Origin: Planctomycetota bacterium
GTDB lineage: Bacteria > Planctomycetota > UBA1135 > UBA2386
Assembly: GCA_028281765.1 (NCBI GenBank)
Contig: JANQJF010000113.1
Location: 124,001 to 188,000, forward strand
Reading direction: 5' to 3'
Length of the DNA: 64,000 nt
The notes below the pieces were generated by a model. It ran no database searches and was not told where the DNA came from. It saw only the letters and a list, made by a program, of their open reading frames with translations. Positions 1 to 8,720 of this stretch are shown here, one piece after another (position 1 is the first letter of the stretch; each line of letters opens with the position of its first letter). A program made the translations under genes and the position numbers.

Positions 1-2
1 CC

Positions 3-407
3 AGCGAGATTCTCGGTTGCGCTCACGGCGCCGAGGCCGGCGAGTGGTGACGAAGGCAGTGAGGTCGCAACTTGGACCGGCTGTGCCGAGACGACGTTCA
101 GTCCCGACAACGTCAAGTGCCAGAGGTTGATGGGGTCGCCGACGGTGGTCGGGGCGTCAGCGCAGAGAAGTCCCGAACCGTCGTCCGTGATCTCGATCCA
201 ATTCGCGCCCAGCCCGTTGATCAGAATGCCCGGCACACCGGTCACCCGCGTCGCGGGAGCGTTGGTGCGAGGGGACGCGACCCACACACCCCCCGGGGAA
301 GCGCCCCCGGACGTTTCGAATCCGGAGATCGCGTACCAGCCCTCGGGAACCTGCGCGTGCGTCGGAGTGGCGAGGATTGCAGCGAGCGACAGTGCGCGGG
401 TGTGCAT
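3..407 (-). CDS. Secreted protein, tandem paralogue of the next gene; 3' end cut off by the window
   Basis: The frame opens with an ATG at 407 and runs off the left edge, so about 135 N-terminal residues are visible. They begin with a short signal peptide (MHTRALSLAAILATPTHAQ). The mature part starts VPEGWYAISGFE and contains INGLGANWIEI. The neighbouring protein at 432-1772 has VPTGWFAISAFQ and LTGLGANSIEL in the same order, so the two are recent-looking tandem duplicates with a 24-base gap on the same strand. By analogy the protein is an exported beta-propeller-like surface or periplasmic protein. No enzymatic motif is visible and the function is unknown. Confidence 0.8.
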   Translation of the reverse strand, partial: MHTRALSLAAILATPTHAQVPEGWYAISGFETSGGASPGGVWVASPRTNAPATRVTGVPGILINGLGANWIEITDDGSGLLCADAPTTVGDPINLWHLTLSGLNVVSAQPVQVATSLPSSPLAGLGAVSATENLA

Positions 408-431
408 GGGAGTCACGATAGCACAGCGGGA

Positions 432-1772
432 TCAGGGCGTGACGACCGTGAACGCGAGTGCGTCCGACGCACCGATCGCTCCGCCGCTCTCGATGTGAAG
501 GGACTGCGCATGAAACGTGAGACCGACGAGCATTGGGGTGAGCGTCAGCGGAACGGTCGCTGTCGGTGTCGTCGGCACGGGCACCGACGCGAGGAAGCTC
601 GGGCCCGGATCGATCCAGAGGTCGATGCCGAGCACGGGGATGCTCGCGGCGTCGAGTGACAAGCACACCGCGGCGGCCGTCGCGGCTGATCCCGTCGACT
701 CGGTCGTCACGCCGAACGACGAGTTGCCGACGTACGCCATGCCCCCAGGCTGAGGCCAGGCGATCGAGTAGCTACCGCTGCCGGTTGACGACCCCGAGCC
801 ATAGCGGGCCATCGCCGGCTGAACGTCGATGCCGCTCAGAACACCGAATCCCGTCGGGGGCGGCATCGCGATCGTCGTGCTCGTGCCGTCGGGCGCGCGC
901 AGTTCGACGCTGTAGCCGCTGCCGGTCGTGAACTCGAGAATCGCGAGATTGTCGGTGCCGGGCTCGGCGACGACGCCGTTCAGGAAGGCGGTGTTGGAGA
1001 TTGGCGAGACAGCGCCCGTGAGGATGTCGATGGTGCCGAGATTCGCGGACCCGACGACGGCCGAGAACAACAGATCCCCGTGTGGATCGAAGTCGAGATT
1101 GCTCACGATCCCGTTGACCGTGGCGACGAGCGTCGCGGTGCCGCCCTGCGGTACCGGGAAGCTCCAGATCTCGGTCGCGCTGCCGCCGAGCACGTTCGCG
1201 GCGTAGGCGACCGTGCCTTCGGGGTTGGTCGTGATCGCGTTCCAGGTTCCGACCGGTCCGATCCCGTTCAGGTAGACCGGAGCGAGAGTTCCGCTGAAGA
1301 GGTCGAGGATGCCGATGCGTTGCCCGTTCAGAGACGTGTCGGGCGTGAGGTTCGGCGACAGTGTGAACACGACCTGGTCGTTCGGCAGCATGCTCGTCTC
1401 GGTCACGCCCGCCGCTGGCGCGGTCGAGGTGCCGATCGAGAACGACTGGTCGTAGACGTTGGCCGCGCCGTCGAGCAGCACCCAGACCAAGTCGACGTTC
1501 GAACCGGCGGCGGCCGGCGTCGTCGCGCATACGAAGCCGACGCCGTCGAACGTCAACTCGATGCTGTTCGCGCCGAGCCCGGTCAGCAGCGATGTGGGGA
1601 GGTTCTGCACGGGAACCGGTGGTTCGAAGGAGCGCGGCGACACGAGCCACACGCCGCCGATTCCACTGGACGAGTCTTGGAAGGCCGAGATCGCGAACCA
1701 ACCGGTAGGCACCTGGGCGCCGACAGTCGTCGCGAGTGAGAAGAGCGCGATCCCCAGTGCGCGTGTTCGCAT
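432..1772 (-). CDS. Secreted beta-propeller-like protein with a C-terminal beta-sandwich tail
   Basis: The 446-residue product starts with a signal peptide ending near TVGAQ. It continues with repeated short blocks such as GNLDFDPHGDLLFSA- and GTVAYAANVLG-like strands, typical of propeller proteins that summarise values. The last ~115 residues contain GIDLWIDPGPSF and the run TPMLVGLTFHAQSLHI. They form a C-terminal beta domain that I associate with exported proteins of GC-rich planctomycetes (recall, not searched). The gene is the tandem paralogue of the partial gene beside it. Function unknown; an envelope or extracellular location is inferred from the signal peptide. Confidence 0.85.
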   Translation of the reverse strand: MRTRALGIALFSLATTVGAQVPTGWFAISAFQDSSSGIGGVWLVSPRSFEPPVPVQNLPTSLLTGLGANSIELTFDGVGFVCATTPAAAGSNVDLVWVLLDGAANVYDQSFSIGTSTAPAAGVTETSMLPNDQVVFTLSPNLTPDTSLNGQRIGILDLFSGTLAPVYLNGIGPVGTWNAITTNPEGTVAYAANVLGGSATEIWSFPVPQGGTATLVATVNGIVSNLDFDPHGDLLFSAVVGSANLGTIDILTGAVSPISNTAFLNGVVAEPGTDNLAILEFTTGSGYSVELRAPDGTSTTIAMPPPTGFGVLSGIDVQPAMARYGSGSSTGSGSYSIAWPQPGGMAYVGNSSFGVTTESTGSAATAAAVCLSLDAASIPVLGIDLWIDPGPSFLASVPVPTTPTATVPLTLTPMLVGLTFHAQSLHIESGGAIGASDALAFTVVTP

Positions 1773-1900
1773 CGCCTCATCGTAGCTCGTGGCCGGCGAC
1801 GCGTGGCGAGAGCTGCGGCGATCGGTTCGAAATCGTTTTTCGCGAATCCGTGTACGCGGTGCCTCCGCGGGGCGTTGCGTGCGCCTACCGCTGCAGGGCG

Positions 1901-2554
1901 TCAGGTCAGTGCGATCCGCGCACGGATCACGAGCAGCGTGTTGTTTTTCGGCATGGCGACGACCTCGTCGATCGACATCCGCGCGTCCGTCGCAGCGCGT
2001 TCGATGTCGACGAGCGAGCGCACGCCATATCCGGGGTCGCGTTCGCGCAACTCCTGATCGAACGCGAGATTGCTCGGCGCGGGATCCTCACCTGAGCGGA
2101 AGACGGCGCCATAGACGAGAAGAGGCGCACCGGGCTGCAGCACGCGGCGCGCTTGCCGCAGCATCGACTCCGTGAACGCCCAAGGAGAGATGTGCATGAC
2201 GTTGATCGCGACGATCGCGTCGGCATCCTCGATGGGCCAGCACTCCGTGAGGACGTCGAGAGTCACCGGAACGTCGAGGTTGTCGGGGCCTTCGTGCCGC
2301 CGCCACGCGTGGATGCTCGCCAGGGCTTCCGCGTCGCGTTCACTCGGTTGCCACGTCAAATGCGGAAGCGCGCGCGCGAAGTGCACCGCGTGCTCTCCGG
2401 ATCCGCTCGCGAGTTCGAGCACGGTGCCCGACTCCGGCAGGTAGCGCTCGAGAACCTCGAGGATCTCGCTTCGATTGCGGCGTGCGGACGGTGAAGAGCG
2501 CCTCCCGTCGTGCATCGGGTCGAGGTCTTCGAGGCGAATCGGTGGGTCGGTCAT
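1901..2554 (-). CDS. DUF938-type SAM-dependent methyltransferase-like protein
   Basis: The protein of about 217 residues starts MTDPPIRLEDLDPMHDGRRSSP. The frame stays open upstream to 2671, but that extension is Arg/Ser-rich and overlaps the upstream gene's stop at 2574, so I chose the ATG at 2554. VLELASGSGEHAVHFA is the SAM-binding motif I, and IVAINVMHISPWAFTESML is the characteristic block of the DUF938/UPF0585 family (known family, substrate undetermined). It lies 19 bases downstream of the SGNH-hydrolase gene on the same strand, suggesting co-transcription. The cytoplasmic substrate is unknown. Confidence 0.85.
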   Translation of the reverse strand: MTDPPIRLEDLDPMHDGRRSSPSARRNRSEILEVLERYLPESGTVLELASGSGEHAVHFARALPHLTWQPSERDAEALASIHAWRRHEGPDNLDVPVTLDVLTECWPIEDADAIVAINVMHISPWAFTESMLRQARRVLQPGAPLLVYGAVFRSGEDPAPSNLAFDQELRERDPGYGVRSLVDIERAATDARMSIDEVVAMPKNNTLLVIRARIALT

Positions 2555-2573
2555 GCGCGATCTCGAGTTTCCA

Positions 2574-4154
2574 TCACCGCGGTTTTCCAGCGAGCGCGCG
2601 CGCGACCGTGCGTGCGAGCAGCGCGTGCCCGGCATCGGTGCAGTGGCCGTCCGTGTGGAACAGGGATTCACGCGGGCGACGAATCAGCACTCTTTCGAAC
2701 TCTTCGTGAACCGGGATGAAGCCGGCTGCCAGCTCATGCGCGACTTCACGCTGCGTGTCGGCGAGGCGCTTCGGAGTATCGGGGTACGTCAAGATCCACG
2801 GACGGGCCTCGTGCGCCCGGATCAGCCTCACGATCAGTCGGAGATGCTCGGCCAGAGTGTCCAGATGGTCGACTCGAGTGTCGGCGTACGCCTTGTCGCG
2901 CAGCGCAAGAAGGATCCGACGGGAGGCGTTGTCGAGGCCGGGGCGGTCCAGCAACGCGCTGAGGTGGGACTCGGGGACGATGGCGCCCGTGGTCTCCGGG
3001 TGCTCGCCGAGAGCGTGGACACCGCCGGCCTGCAGCGCGGCCGCGGCGATGTAGTGGAACGCGAACTCCGGCCGAGTCTCGGCGACGCTACGACCGATCC
3101 TGGCCAACTGCTCCGCGCTGCACGACGTGCTGAGTTCGAGAAAACGGAGGTAGGCCGTGGCGGACTCGCGCTTGTCGCGGAGGAACTTCGCGCGACCGAG
3201 GACGCGCCAGCCCTCGGCGAGGTTCGGGTGTCGAGCGACGGCGTGTTCTGCAACGGAAATCGCTTCTTCGAAGCGTCCGAACGCGAGGACGCCGTTTGCG
3301 TACGCCGCATGGGCCGCGGGGTCGTCGTGTTCGTGCAGGTAGGATCGAAGCCACTCGAGTTCGGCGGCCGCGGCGTCGATCTCGTTGATCGCGAGTGATG
3401 CTTCGACCAGACGGGAGCGCAGCATCGGCACGCGGTGGTAGGTGCGAATCGTTTGGTCGAGCGTCGATGCGACGAACCTCGGATCGGACTGCAGTCGCGT
3501 CCGTGAGACCTCCAACGCGGATTGCACGGCGGCAATCTGTGGAGCGGTGCGAGCCGGTTCAACCGAGCCGCGGGCGGTTCCCGCTTCGCGCAGCAGTTCG
3601 TCCGCAAGCTCGCGCTGGGCTTTCCCTGCTCGGATCGGTCGCGGGAGCAGCTCCCTCGGGGTCGGCTCGATACGTTTCGCGTGCGTCCACGCGAGGCTGA
3701 GGAGTTGCCACGTCCGGACGCGCCAGGGGAACGACTCCGGGTTCGCGGTCGGGTCATCGGGGAGCACGAGCTCGGGTACCGTCCAACTGTCGAGTCTTCC
3801 GATCAAAACGCAGACGTCCGATGGTTGGATCGTACGCATCCACATCGAGAGCCTTGCCAGAAGTTCGCGGGAGTCGCTGCCGCTGTTCCCGGCGTTGATG
3901 ACCACGGACTCACTTCCGATTCGCTCGCGCAGATCGCGTTCGAGTGCGTCGGGGTACGTACCCGATCGCGTCGAGGATCCGACGCCGGCCGTGATCGAGT
4001 CTCCGATGCAGAGCACGACGTTCGCCGCTCTGGGCTGCAGTTCCCGCGTGTGGAACCACCACGCTACGAGTTGAAGCAGGAGCTCGAAGAGGAGCAGGAA
4101 CCCAGCGATGTAGAGGAGTCTTCTGCTTCGGTTCTTGCCGGATCTGCGTGCCAA
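2574..4154 (-). CDS. Membrane-anchored SGNH/GDSL hydrolase with TPR-like region
   Basis: The 526-residue protein starts at a TTG. It has an N-terminal hydrophobic anchor (about residues 14-33) and then CIGDSITAG, the catalytic-Ser block of SGNH hydrolases. VINAGNSGSDS supplies the Gly/Asn oxyanion region, and TDGHCTDAGH near the C-terminus supplies the catalytic-His block. Between them, roughly residues 220-360, are helical repeats with AYANGVLAFGRFEEAI and GWRVLGRAKFLRDK signatures typical of TPRs. This layout fits periplasmic O-acetyl or ester-cleaving enzymes acting on glycans (inference). The methyltransferase gene follows at once and is probably in the same transcript. Confidence 0.85.
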   Translation of the reverse strand: MARRSGKNRSRRLLYIAGFLLLFELLLQLVAWWFHTRELQPRAANVVLCIGDSITAGVGSSTRSGTYPDALERDLRERIGSESVVINAGNSGSDSRELLARLSMWMRTIQPSDVCVLIGRLDSWTVPELVLPDDPTANPESFPWRVRTWQLLSLAWTHAKRIEPTPRELLPRPIRAGKAQRELADELLREAGTARGSVEPARTAPQIAAVQSALEVSRTRLQSDPRFVASTLDQTIRTYHRVPMLRSRLVEASLAINEIDAAAAELEWLRSYLHEHDDPAAHAAYANGVLAFGRFEEAISVAEHAVARHPNLAEGWRVLGRAKFLRDKRESATAYLRFLELSTSCSAEQLARIGRSVAETRPEFAFHYIAAAALQAGGVHALGEHPETTGAIVPESHLSALLDRPGLDNASRRILLALRDKAYADTRVDHLDTLAEHLRLIVRLIRAHEARPWILTYPDTPKRLADTQREVAHELAAGFIPVHEEFERVLIRRPRESLFHTDGHCTDAGHALLARTVARALAGKPR

Positions 4155-4316
4155 GCGAACAGGTGTAGCGCCGGATCGCGAGGCGCGTCAACACGCACGG
4201 AAATCCACGAAGCGTTCCGGTCGCGTCGCGCTCTCCCGCCCATTAAGGCGACCCTGGCTCGGTCGGTTCGTCACGCCGACCGCAGGGTTCGGCAGCGAAC
4301 TCAGGAGTGTCATCCA

Positions 4317-5024
4317 ATGCGTATCACGATCCCCGCCCTCGTTCTGTCCTCACTCATTGGTGCGTCATTGTTCCTCTGCGCTGAGCGGGAGACACCGGCG
4401 ACCGTCCGTTCCGAGAGCGCGGTTGCGCCGCCGCCGGGTTCGCCGTATCCAGCGGCCTCGAACGTGGATCCCTCCGCGCAGCGCGACCTCGTTGCGATCG
4501 GAGGCGGCGGGGATCGCCTCGCGCCGGACGACCCCCGGAGCATCGATCGGCTGCCGGCCGAGATCGCGGAACGGGTCGGCTACATCTACCGTCGCTTCGA
4601 CGCTGCCTACCGCGAGCGCGATTGGGAACTGCCACCTTTGGTGCCGCGGATCAGTCTCGACGCGGCGCGAGCGCTGATCGACAAGTACGACGAGTACTGG
4701 GCGCAGTACGACGTCGCGAACGATCACTACGAACAGCGAATGATCGCCGTGCTCGACCTCGGCGGCGAGTTCACGGGCACGCTGCCGTCGTCCGAGAGCC
4801 TTCTTCCTGACTTTCGTTCGCTGGCCCGCGAGCAGCTCGGAGATCGCTATCTGGGCGCCGAGGGCCACTCGATCGCCGTCAACGACGGCGAGACCTGGCG
4901 GTGGGGCTACTTCCCGCCGGGTGCCGATCTCGAAGTCGACGAGCTCTGCGCGTGGTGTGACTCCTTCGAGGACGCGGCGCCGGACGTCTATCGCGGCTGG
5001 TTCCACGACTACTTCACCTTCTGA
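4317..5024 (+). CDS. Exported hypothetical protein
   Basis: The 235-residue product starts at the ATG at 4317, preceded by AGGAG at a normal distance. The longer open frame to 3522 is antisense to the SGNH gene. The N-terminus ITIPALVLSSLIGASLFLC is a signal peptide or lipoprotein-like signal, although LFLC is a poor lipobox. The mature part is acidic and aromatic-rich, with a short CAWC pair near the C-terminus and no recognisable domain. The small secreted gene at 5062 follows after 37 bases, so the two may be co-transcribed. Confidence 0.75.
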   Translation: MRITIPALVLSSLIGASLFLCAERETPATVRSESAVAPPPGSPYPAASNVDPSAQRDLVAIGGGGDRLAPDDPRSIDRLPAEIAERVGYIYRRFDAAYRERDWELPPLVPRISLDAARALIDKYDEYWAQYDVANDHYEQRMIAVLDLGGEFTGTLPSSESLLPDFRSLAREQLGDRYLGAEGHSIAVNDGETWRWGYFPPGADLEVDELCAWCDSFEDAAPDVYRGWFHDYFTF

Positions 5025-5061
5025 AACCTGAACCTCTGACAACCTGAAAAAGGACTGATCC

Positions 5062-5670
5062 ATGAACTCATCTCTTCGCAACGCGCTCTACGCGCTTCTC
5101 ACGGCAGCGCTGGTTTCTCCTGGTCTGGTAGGACAGGACGCGGATCCGGTCGATCCTGCGCCCGCCCCGACCTGTGCGGACGGCTGCAAGGACAACCTGA
5201 TCAAGCCCGCAAACGCGAACGAGCCGGCCAGCGCGAGCGACTCGTGGCGCTTCTCGCTCGTGCGAGGCTGGAATCGCCTGACGAGCAAGCCCGGCACGTG
5301 CGCGCCGGTCACGCCCGGGCCCGGTTGCGTCATCACGAAGAAGTGCAAGCTCACGACGACGCGCGGCACGTTCAAGATCGTGCTGAAGAGCAAGCTGCCG
5401 ACTACATCGGGCACGACCGGGCCGACGCCCGGCGCGGGCTGGGGCGCCCCGGATCCCGGCCAGAGCCCGCCGCAGTGGACGTTCACCGTGTCCAAGGCGA
5501 ATCCCAAGGAGGTCAACTGCGGCGGCGTGCTCGACCTGTCGATCTCGTGGCTGCTCGCCGGCACGCCGATGTCCTGGACGCTGAAGCTCGAGTGCAGCGT
5601 GTGCCCGGGCGCGCCCGACAACGACACCACGTTGCAGCAACAGGACACGTCGGACGTGTCCGAGCACTGA
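5062..5670 (+). CDS. Small secreted Cys-containing hypothetical protein
   Basis: The 202-residue product has a signal peptide (ALYALLTAALVSPGLVG). AAGGA lies about nine bases before the ATG. Cys residues come in spaced pairs (CADGC, CVITKKC, CSVC), suggesting disulfides outside the cytoplasm. No known domain is recognised. The leader between this gene and the previous one contains several copies of AACCTGA (about 5025-5048), a small direct repeat of unknown meaning. The gene converges on the helicase gene with 15 bases between stops. Confidence 0.75.
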   Translation: MNSSLRNALYALLTAALVSPGLVGQDADPVDPAPAPTCADGCKDNLIKPANANEPASASDSWRFSLVRGWNRLTSKPGTCAPVTPGPGCVITKKCKLTTTRGTFKIVLKSKLPTTSGTTGPTPGAGWGAPDPGQSPPQWTFTVSKANPKEVNCGGVLDLSISWLLAGTPMSWTLKLECSVCPGAPDNDTTLQQQDTSDVSEH

Positions 5671-5685
5671 GCTCGGGTGCCGAGA

Positions 5686-7296
5686 TCAGTCGAGTTCGAG
5701 CGCCGCGGCGCCGCGCTCGCTGATCTCCGCCCGAATGTCGGCGAGCGGCTTGCTCTTCTTTGCGCGCCGCAAGGCCGCGAGAAGGTCGCGCGCCTCGTCG
5801 TAGTACAGCTCCTCGGGGTCGATCCCGATCGCGGCGAGTTCACGAGCCTGCTTGGGCGTGCACAGGCCGACGGCTTTCCGGTCGAGCAGGTGTTCGCGCA
5901 CCTCCTCGGCCTGGCGCGCGGACATGCTCTCTACCCGTTCTGCGTCGAAGCCCGCCTTGAGCAAGAAGCGACGCTGGTCTTCGGTCGCTGGCTCTTCGTG
6001 GGGGCTACGGGGGCGAAGTCGCTCCGTCTGCACGCCGACGAGTGCGAACGGGTCGCGGTGCATGAGCTGGTATTCGACCGACGCGCGACGTGCCTCGACT
6101 TCCTGTCGCGCGAGTTCGAGCGCGCGCTCGAGCGCGATGAACTCGCCTTCTTCGCTGTGCTGAAGGGCCACTCTGCGCGCCGTCGCGACGATCTCTTCGT
6201 CGTCTTCGTCCGCGAAGATGTCGATGGCTTGCACGAGCGAATGGCGGCAGTTGCCGGGCACGAAGTCGAGCACCAGCAGATCCTTCTTGTTCGGCGCGAG
6301 CCGCGTACCGCGCCCGACCATTTGGGCGTAGAACGCGCGTGACAAGATGGGACGCGCGATCGCGACGAGCGCGATCTGTGGCACGTCGAAGCCTTCGGTG
6401 AAGAGGGCGCAGTTCACGAGGACCTGGATCTCGCCGGCGCGGAATCGCTCGATCGTCGCGGCGCGGTGCTCGGACGGAGTCGTTCCATCGACGGCGGCGG
6501 CGAACTGCGGATCGCCGGCGATCTCGCACAGCACCCGACTCAGGGCGTGAGCATGTGCGACCGACGCCGCGAAGACCATCGCGGGTCGGTCGCCGCGCTC
6601 TTCGACGATCGGGTGCGCGATCTCGGCGAGGTGGGGCTCCTTCGTCAAGATGCGCTCGACCTCCGCGGTCGCGAGTTCGCCGGCGATCTTGCGCACTCGG
6701 CTGAAGTCGACCTCGGTCTGCACGAGGAACGACCGCACCGGGCAGAGCCAGCCATCCTCGATCGCCGACACGATGTCGTAGTCGAACGCCACGTCGGAGA
6801 AGACCTCTCCGAGCCGTCGTCCATCTCCTCGGTCCGGCGTCGCCGTGACACCGAGGACCCAGTTGGGCTCCGACCCACTGGCGAAGTGGTCGAGCACCTC
6901 CCGGTAGCTGTCCGCGGTCGCGTGGTGGGCTTCGTCGACGACCACGATCTTGAACGCGTCACGCGGGATCTGCGTGAGCCTTCGCGAGATCGTCTGAATG
7001 CTCGCGACCGTGATCTTGGGGCGACGGCCACCGCGCGGCGCCGTCAGGTCGCGCTGCGCCGCCATCTCGACGGCGACGACGTCGTCGCACCACGTTGAGA
7101 TCTTGTCGCGCGCCTGCGAGACGAGCTCCTGACGGTGGGCGAGGACGAGGACCGGCCCCTTCGCGAGGCGCGAGATCTCCGCGAAGAGCACGGTCTTGCC
7201 CGTGCCCGTCGGCATGACGACGAGCGCGCGGCGGTGGCCGCGGCGATACGAGTCGCGGACGGCTTCGAGGGCGGACTGTTGGTACGGACGCAGCAC
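5686..7296 (-). CDS. Superfamily 2 DEAH-type helicase
   Basis: The 536-residue enzyme starts at a GTG and shows the full SF2 motif series. Motif I is TGTGKT (residues 30-35), motif Ia/b is VLAHRQELV, motif II is DEAH (121-124), motif III is GVTATPDRGDGR, and motif VI is QMVGRGTRLAPNK. The C-terminal ~120 residues contain LCTPKQARELAAIGIDPEELYYDEA, a helical tail of the kind seen after many bacterial and phage DEAD/DEAH helicases. It is a nucleic-acid-dependent ATPase acting in the cytoplasm; the specific repair or RNA role is not evident. It stands upstream of the ATP-grasp gene on the same strand (77-base gap). Confidence 0.9.
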   Translation of the reverse strand: MLRPYQQSALEAVRDSYRRGHRRALVVMPTGTGKTVLFAEISRLAKGPVLVLAHRQELVSQARDKISTWCDDVVAVEMAAQRDLTAPRGGRRPKITVASIQTISRRLTQIPRDAFKIVVVDEAHHATADSYREVLDHFASGSEPNWVLGVTATPDRGDGRRLGEVFSDVAFDYDIVSAIEDGWLCPVRSFLVQTEVDFSRVRKIAGELATAEVERILTKEPHLAEIAHPIVEERGDRPAMVFAASVAHAHALSRVLCEIAGDPQFAAAVDGTTPSEHRAATIERFRAGEIQVLVNCALFTEGFDVPQIALVAIARPILSRAFYAQMVGRGTRLAPNKKDLLVLDFVPGNCRHSLVQAIDIFADEDDEEIVATARRVALQHSEEGEFIALERALELARQEVEARRASVEYQLMHRDPFALVGVQTERLRPRSPHEEPATEDQRRFLLKAGFDAERVESMSARQAEEVREHLLDRKAVGLCTPKQARELAAIGIDPEELYYDEARDLLAALRRAKKSKPLADIRAEISERGAAALELD

Positions 7297-7373
7297 GGAG
7301 AGAAGGGACCATCGTCGGGGAGCCGTGGTCGCGGGAGAAGGGGAATCGCGGCGGCGAATTCCGCCGAGATTCG

Positions 7374-8228
7374 TCAGCGCGCCATCGAGAGCAGAAGCGC
7401 GGCAAACCGGTCCGCCGCTTCGGGTGCGTGACTCAGGAACAGTTCGGGCTCGATGAGTTCGACCTCCATGACGAGCGGTTCACCAGCGTGTTCGACCAAG
7501 TCGACGCGGGCGTAGCTCGCGCGATCGGGCAGCGCGTCGAGGACCGCCGTGCCCAAGTCGATCCAGGCCGCCGACGGTTCCATGCGGTCGGTCGAGCCGC
7601 CGTGCTCCTCCTGGACGAGAATCGAGCCGTCGGCGGGTCGTTTGACGACCGCATGGGAGAACTCGTGGTCGAAGTACACGAGCGAGACTTCGCCGCTCGT
7701 CCGCACCGCCGGGAGCAGCTCCTGGACGAGGACGGGCTGTCCTGCGTGGAGTGCGGCGCGAGCGAGCCCGGGGGAGTCGTCGCGGCGGACGACCGAGAGC
7801 CCGCTCGCCGTCGCGCCAACGAGGGGTTTCACGACGCCGGTGTCGAGCTCCAGTGCATCGAGTGCGGCCGCGATGCTCACTGCGTCCGGTTCGGCTGGCG
7901 CGGTCGCGGGGATGCGAACACCGCGTTCGCGAAGCGCGAGGAGGTACGACTTTACGCGATTCCACTGCATGAGCGCTGGTGGGTTCACGACGACGCCCGG
8001 GACGGACTCGAGTTGCTCGAGCCAGATGGCGAACTCGTCCGCGCGCTGCGGGTAGTCCCACGTCGACCGGACGGCCACGAGATCACAATGCGCGAATGGC
8101 GCGATGCCGTCATTCCACGCTGCGATCCCCACTCGGGCGCCCTGCTGTTCGAGCGCGGCCGCGAGCAAGCGGTCGCCGGCAGGCAGCTCGGGGAACGCGC
8201 GGCAAGTCGCGAGGACGAGGTCCGGCAT
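7374..8228 (-). CDS. ATP-grasp family ligase-like protein
   Basis: The 284-residue protein has the ATP-grasp pattern. The N-terminal part carries AVRSTWDYPQR, typical of the DcsG/glutathione-synthetase-like branch. VVKPLVGATASG is the ATP-binding loop, and VLVQELLPAVRTSGEVSLVYFD and VEVELIEPELFL supply the acidic metal-binding segment. Such enzymes ligate a carboxylate to an amine through an acyl-phosphate. The substrate here is unknown. The gene follows a small membrane-protein gene (12-base gap), with which it may share a transcript. Confidence 0.8.
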   Translation of the reverse strand: MPDLVLATCRAFPELPAGDRLLAAALEQQGARVGIAAWNDGIAPFAHCDLVAVRSTWDYPQRADEFAIWLEQLESVPGVVVNPPALMQWNRVKSYLLALRERGVRIPATAPAEPDAVSIAAALDALELDTGVVKPLVGATASGLSVVRRDDSPGLARAALHAGQPVLVQELLPAVRTSGEVSLVYFDHEFSHAVVKRPADGSILVQEEHGGSTDRMEPSAAWIDLGTAVLDALPDRASYARVDLVEHAGEPLVMEVELIEPELFLSHAPEAADRFAALLLSMAR

Positions 8229-8240
8229 TCGCGTGGCGCG

Positions 8241-8621
8241 CTACTCGAAGCTGTTGAGGAAGTGCACGATGTGCGGATACAGCCGCACGGTGAGCATGTC
8301 GTTCCGCGAGCTCACGTAGTAGGCGAGTTCGAGCATCGCGATCGGGCCCATCAGCGAGTGGTAAGCCAGGACCCAGCCGGCGAACGCGCGGGCGCCGTCG
8401 GCGCCGCGGCGCATCAGGCGCCACGCGATCGTCGCGCACGCGCCGGAGCCGCCGAGAATGACGAGCGCCAACACGAAGTTGGGCACGGCACGGTCGAGCG
8501 TGAAGACGCGAGCGGCGGCGGCGATCGCGGCGATCAGGGCGACGGCGCACCACACGCCGAACGCCACGTCCCATGCGCTTCGTGGCCGCTCTCGATCGAC
8601 GGGAATCGCCTCGGATGTCAC
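8241..8621 (-). CDS. Small integral membrane protein
   Basis: The 126-residue protein has three hydrophobic stretches: AFGVWCAVALIAAIAAAARVF, NFVLALVILGGSGACATIAW, and FAGWVLAYHSLMGPIAMLELAYYV. They suggest three transmembrane helices. No catalytic motif or known family is recognised. It is divergent from the selenoprotein gene at 8721 (99-base shared upstream region) and is followed by the ATP-grasp gene. Confidence 0.7.
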   Translation of the reverse strand: MTSEAIPVDRERPRSAWDVAFGVWCAVALIAAIAAAARVFTLDRAVPNFVLALVILGGSGACATIAWRLMRRGADGARAFAGWVLAYHSLMGPIAMLELAYYVSSRNDMLTVRLYPHIVHFLNSFE

Positions 8622-8720
8622 GACGACATCATCGTCGATTCGGGCCGGTGCCGAAAGTCTCGGCGCCGGGTTCGTCCGACCACGTTGACCCTGTGGGGCC
8701 AGCGACGTAGCGTCCCGCGC

